DNA of 64,000 nt from assembly GCA_944548615.1 (NCBI GenBank), contig OX155961.1, positions 19,571,517-19,635,516 of the forward strand, read 5' to 3'. Position numbers and translations under genes: made by a program. Numbering within the stretch: the first letter of the stretch is position 1; each line of letters begins with the position of its first letter. The notes under the pieces were generated by a model. It did not search any database. It saw nothing but the letters and a program-made list of their open reading frames with translations, and had not been told where the DNA came from. Positions 60,259 through 64,000 of this stretch are shown here, piece by piece. This DNA comes from Micropterix aruncella (Eukaryota > Arthropoda > Insecta > Lepidoptera > Micropterigidae).

Positions 60259-62157
60259 TAATAAATACAAACGGAGCTGCCATGGAATTCACCGACCGGA
60301 GTCGGGCCCATCATAATACTATTTTTTTTTACACTTCTGGGGGGTGAGCAGTGGATTCCGGACTTACGAACCGGCTGTGGTAGGTTTAGGACAGCTGTCT
60401 TGCCACATGTGAGCGTTCACCTTGCCACCCATTCACTCCCCCTTCGAAGCCATAGAATTTGAGATGCGCAAATCGCAGTTTTAGATAATTTTTCTAAGAA
60501 AGAGTTGATTATTTTTCTGGAAAGGCCAAGATCTTTAAAGAGGTGAAATAGAGATTTAGCTGGCAGGCCACGAGCGCCAACTTCCACCGCGTGAAGGTGA
60601 ACAGTGAAGCCGTTCCGGGTTACGGCATTTGCAAGATCATCTTATTTATTTAATTTGTACTCGTGGTCTTTTGGGATATTTGATTCCCATGGAACAGTTA
60701 ATTCTACAATAAGAGCCACCTTCCGAGATAGAGAGTAAAGAGTTATATCTGGACGGAGGGCTGTGCATCCGAGACTTTCAGGGAATTTATACTGCTTAGA
60801 GACCGAATCAACCTCCAGAATCCAATCTGTAGCTTTCTCGATTATTGAGAAAGGTTTTGTAGTTAAATGTTTTTTGCCTTTAGAGCCATCCCGCACAAAC
60901 TGTATTGGGGGTTTGGAGGATACTGTCAAACCCTTGTTGGCACGAGCCACTGAGAGACTAATTACCTCGCGAATAACAGCAAGAACTTTGTCATGGCGGT
61001 AAGTGTACCGTCCTTGATCTAAGGCCACCTTGCAGCCAGCTAGAATGTGCCTAGCTGTGCAAGGGGTATTGCTACAGAGGGGACAAGAACTATCCTCGGC
61101 AAAGCTCCAACGAGCGAGGTTACTGGGGTCTGGAAGTGTATGCTGAAAGGCATTCAAATAAAATTTCAGCATCTCTGGCGTCCAGTCATAGAGCATTACC
61201 TTCCAGTGCATTGGAGGCGGAATGCAAAAGTCACCAATTGTTGTCCAATCATTCTGGCATTGAAGGCCAATAGCATGAGCCATACTCTTGCTGTCGTAAT
61301 CTCCCCGCAAAAGAGACTTCTTCAAGTCCACGTCGCTCGTGGTTGTACTGCCATACCCCAGACCAGTGCCATTCTGGCTGATTCCAGTAAGGAACCTTTT
61401 GTGGAAGTCTACGCGGGCTTGTAGTTCATTTGAATCACTACAGCCACTTATTACGTGCTTCGATATTGCCGGATCTTTGGAATTGCACAGAATCGAATTT
61501 TTGGTTATTCTGGAGTTGGCGTAGAGCAGAGAGGGCAGTTTAAGCGCTAGCCCAAAATTTTGTTTGGACCTGAAGAGAGTCGAGGGGTCAGCTGGTTTGG
61601 CTAAGGACAGCCAGGATTTTAAACTAGCTGTCACCAGTGCATCTAGACGGGACAGTTGGGTTTTGGTAAAATCGTAAATAAGAAAGGGCCATGACAAATG
61701 TGACGTTAGATAATTGTCATAGATCCAGGCCTTACGAGGGCCAGAAATTAGCAAGGCATCTATTTTCGCCAGGCAACTTTTGAAATGCTCTATAACATGA
61801 TCGCCCGAGACGTCTTTTCCCTGATGGGTGATTTTTCTGCTGAGGAATTTGAAATGATTGTTTGGGTCTATAAGGGAGATATTAGAGCCCTTATAGACCA
61901 ATTTGGGGTCATAGGATGTAAATTTTGTGCCCATGCGGGCGAGTCCAAGGCAAAAACATTTGGAGGGCTTCACTTTTATACAGCCTGACCAGTCGCAGAA
62001 AAGCTCCACTTTCTGTAATAGCAGGGAAAGCTGCTTGGGGCTTCTGGTAATGAAAGTTAGGTCGTCGGCAAAAGCGAGGCACGACGAGGTGTATTGGCCG
62101 TCTGTTTTAAAACGGTAGCCCCACTTCCTGTCAAGTGGGGCTACCGTTTTAACCGTT
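60259..62157 (-). pseudogene. 5'-truncated R2-like non-LTR retrotransposon (RT C-half, zinc knuckle, REL endonuclease)
   Basis: One minus-strand frame runs from about 62126 to a stop at 60417-60419, about 570 codons, with a single in-frame TAA at 60644-60642. Order: YRFKTDGQYTSSCLAFADDL with the RT catalytic FADD at 62072-62061. The RT thumb follows. A zinc knuckle C-x2-C-x8-H-x4-C (CPLCSNTPCTARHILAGC) lies near residue 320 after the FADD. Then come RPDITLY and IVELTVPWE, the PD...E core of the restriction-like endonuclease of R2-group elements. After the TAA the frame continues VEVGARGLPAKSLFHLFKDL and an ICASQILWLRR end, as in family members. The N-terminal DNA-binding domain and RT fingers are lost by 5' truncation. 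The 3' UTR is about 160 bp. The R2 superclade is clear; the clade (R2, HERO or similar) is not. It sits in repeat C with no evident target-site duplication. Confidence 0.85.
62107..62152. repeat. Perfect 20-bp hairpin at the 5' junction of the R2-like element
   Basis: Stem TTAAAACGGTAGCCCCACTT (62107-62126), loop CCTGTC, then the exact reverse complement to 62152. The outer half is an inverted copy of the element's own truncated 5' end. Confidence 0.95.
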
Positions 62158-62494
62158 TATTAGTTTAAATTGTATTACGGAATTTAAATAATTTAAGTGT
62201 AGCTTGAATATGCGGTATTTCAACCAAAATTTTACATTGTGGTTTTCGCCTAACAAGGCATTTGTGTAGCAAGTCTCTAAGTTCAATATTTCAAGATGGA
62301 AATATGACTACGGCGTCTCCTGGTGGGCCGATTTTATTATCAACTCTTTCCTTGACCAAATGATACTTGCAGGCCAATTTTAAGCTCAATCGGATTAAGC
62401 GTTTGGTCGTTATCGTGGAAGAATACACACATCAGGCACAGAATTGCGTTCACAATACTTTTCCTTCTCGTCGGTTATTGGTCCGGGAAAGTTA
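62158..62494 (-). repeat. Repeat family C, right arm, second part
   Basis: Reverse complement of 48852-49188. Confidence 0.8.
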
Positions 62495-62522
62495 AAAATA
62501 GTAAAAGATACAAATTAAATTT

Positions 62523-64000
62523 CCGTACAGCATTCAAGCCACAGGCAACTTGTTGTTTTTCTTGTGTATGTTCAAACAAGTTGTATGTTTCTGAAAACGG
62601 TTGATAAAAAATATTTAGATTAGTAACGGACAAGGTGGGCATCGAGGATATCATTATTTTCTTCAGTGTCGAAGGCAAGGATCTGTAGGCACATTCGAAG
62701 TGCGTTCAGTATAAATGAATGAGGATTTATGTAGGTGATGTAAGAATGAAGTGTGAATGCGATGGAGTGAAAGAATATTACCTATTGTTCGACGATCTTG
62801 CATTCGGAGAAGGGGACCGGCTGTGGTATCTCTATATCGAATACCCAGTTGAATACCTGTGGACTATATCGTCGAAACAGGAAGGTCCGTTTTTCTGGGC
62901 GCTAGACCGGCAACAAGCGTCCAATCGCTAATAATAAAAAAATAAAAAAATACCGTCAAAAACAAAATTTCAACTTGTTAGAGTCAGCGCACGGCATTCT
63001 AAGTATTAATATGCGAGACAATGCGCATGTAACAAACAAAACATGTTTCAAACCACTAGTTTACACTATGACTGTCCTGGAGGACAAATAAAAGCTCCGA
63101 ATACACACCACGAGGCTTTTCGGTAGGCCGTATTTTTGACCACCATTTTAGTAAACAAAACACTGGTACTCACACAATATACGAAAATTCCGTGTTCCCG
63201 TGAATTTTCGGTCCGATGAGGGGGGGTTGTGACGCAGGCGCGTCTTTTCCATGTGTAATTCACAGATTTTCCCCATAATTGGACATATTTGTAATTGAAT
63301 AGCAGCGTCCGCGTATACAACAACATAACGTCGTTTGACAGCTCGCGCTCGGCTCGCGGCGACCAAAAACAATATTGTAGAGTTCGGCGTCAGGACTGCC
63401 AATCGGAGCAATACCATTTCGCATTGCTGCCAATCACAGCAGTAATAATCTTATTCGAAAAATATAAAATAAATAGTAGATTTTCCATTTCCGTTTATTT
63501 AATATAAAAATAAATTAATAATGATGAAAAAGTGGTTTTAGTAAATTTAAACATGCAATAAATAAAATTTGTTCACCGCACTCAATAATTCCTTGCGAAA
63601 AAAATCCAATATCACAAATTGTTAGTTTTCCGGGTTACAGCAGTACTCAAAATTAAATATAATAATTTTAGATTTAATTACTATATTTTTTAAATGAAAT
63701 AATTAATACCGGAAGTCTTATAATGATTTAGCAAACGGAAGAGAGCTCGCAGATTCTGACTTTCTCTAGGTCAAAGTCATTCATTTTCTTTCCATCGTTC
63801 GAGAAGCGAACATTTAAAATTAATAATTTATAGTGAGAGTCCCAGAAGTTCCTTCAAAATTTATTAATACATTCTGGAACCCTAATTACTGGTGAGTAGA
63901 GTGCTTGCTTGTTTAAGTGTATGATTAATCCTCGTCCTGTGGGAAGTAGGGATGGGTAATTGTGGGAATGGGGTCGATGAACTGGCAGGGTAGTTGTCGG
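62523..64000. other. Unassigned sequence; frame 62719-62931
   Basis: No recognised repeat. 62719-62931 (plus, 70 codons) is rich in acidic and aromatic residues (DLAFGEGDRLWYLYIEYPVE) without a known domain. 63060-63420 is somewhat GC-richer, with CG-rich wording near 63300-63365. Confidence 0.3.

Noticed and set aside
61047..61424. 125-codon plus-strand frame
   Set aside because: Antisense shadow of the R2-like frame.

Overview
This 64 kb window reads as non-coding, transposon-dense nuclear DNA of an insect, most probably a moth or butterfly. The base composition is AT-rich. There are very long (TA)n tracts, a tRNA-derived SINE, many antisense LINE tails, Helitron ends of the type common in Lepidoptera, Tc1/mariner relics and a Penelope-like reverse transcriptase fragment. 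I see no operons, no clear host protein-coding gene, no functional tRNA or rRNA gene and no CRISPR array. The species call is an inference from repeat style only.

Layout. 0-10 kb: a decayed Mutator-like transposase with a YqaJ exonuclease domain (minus strand), SINE pieces, an unclassified ~1 kb repeat (family A), a small Helitron and several LINE 3' ends. 10-18 kb: mostly unique AT-rich sequence, a 486-bp MITE with a TTA target duplication, a mariner transposase C-terminus, a 94-bp hairpin and a candidate solo LTR. 18.9-26.6 kb: a 5'-truncated LINE with a readable RT domain, a self-nested MITE, two more family A copies and a palindrome flanked by (TA)n whose arms carry hammerhead-ribozyme-like cores. 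27-38 kb: fold-back repeats, a LINE RT C-terminus, a LINE tail with a CCHC motif, and a tRNA-SINE inserted into a dead Tc1/mariner gene. 38-48 kb: sparse sequence, a Helitron Rep/helicase relic with a very large internal deletion, and two non-autonomous Helitrons, one split by family A. 48.8-62.5 kb: a large inverted duplication with ~3.7 kb arms around a 4.3 kb spacer that holds the Penelope-like fragment. One arm carries a 1.9 kb R2-like LINE insertion absent from the other. 62.5-64 kb: no recognised feature.

Nearly everything recognisable is mobile DNA in different stages of decay, and much of it is nested. The least decayed protein-coding segment is the C-terminal half of the R2-like element (about 570 codons with one internal stop). 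The most unusual items are the inverted duplication with its filled and empty sites, and the hammerhead-like motifs in the (TA)-flanked palindrome. Several long frames consisting only of alternating Tyr and Ile are translations of (TA)n and are not genes.
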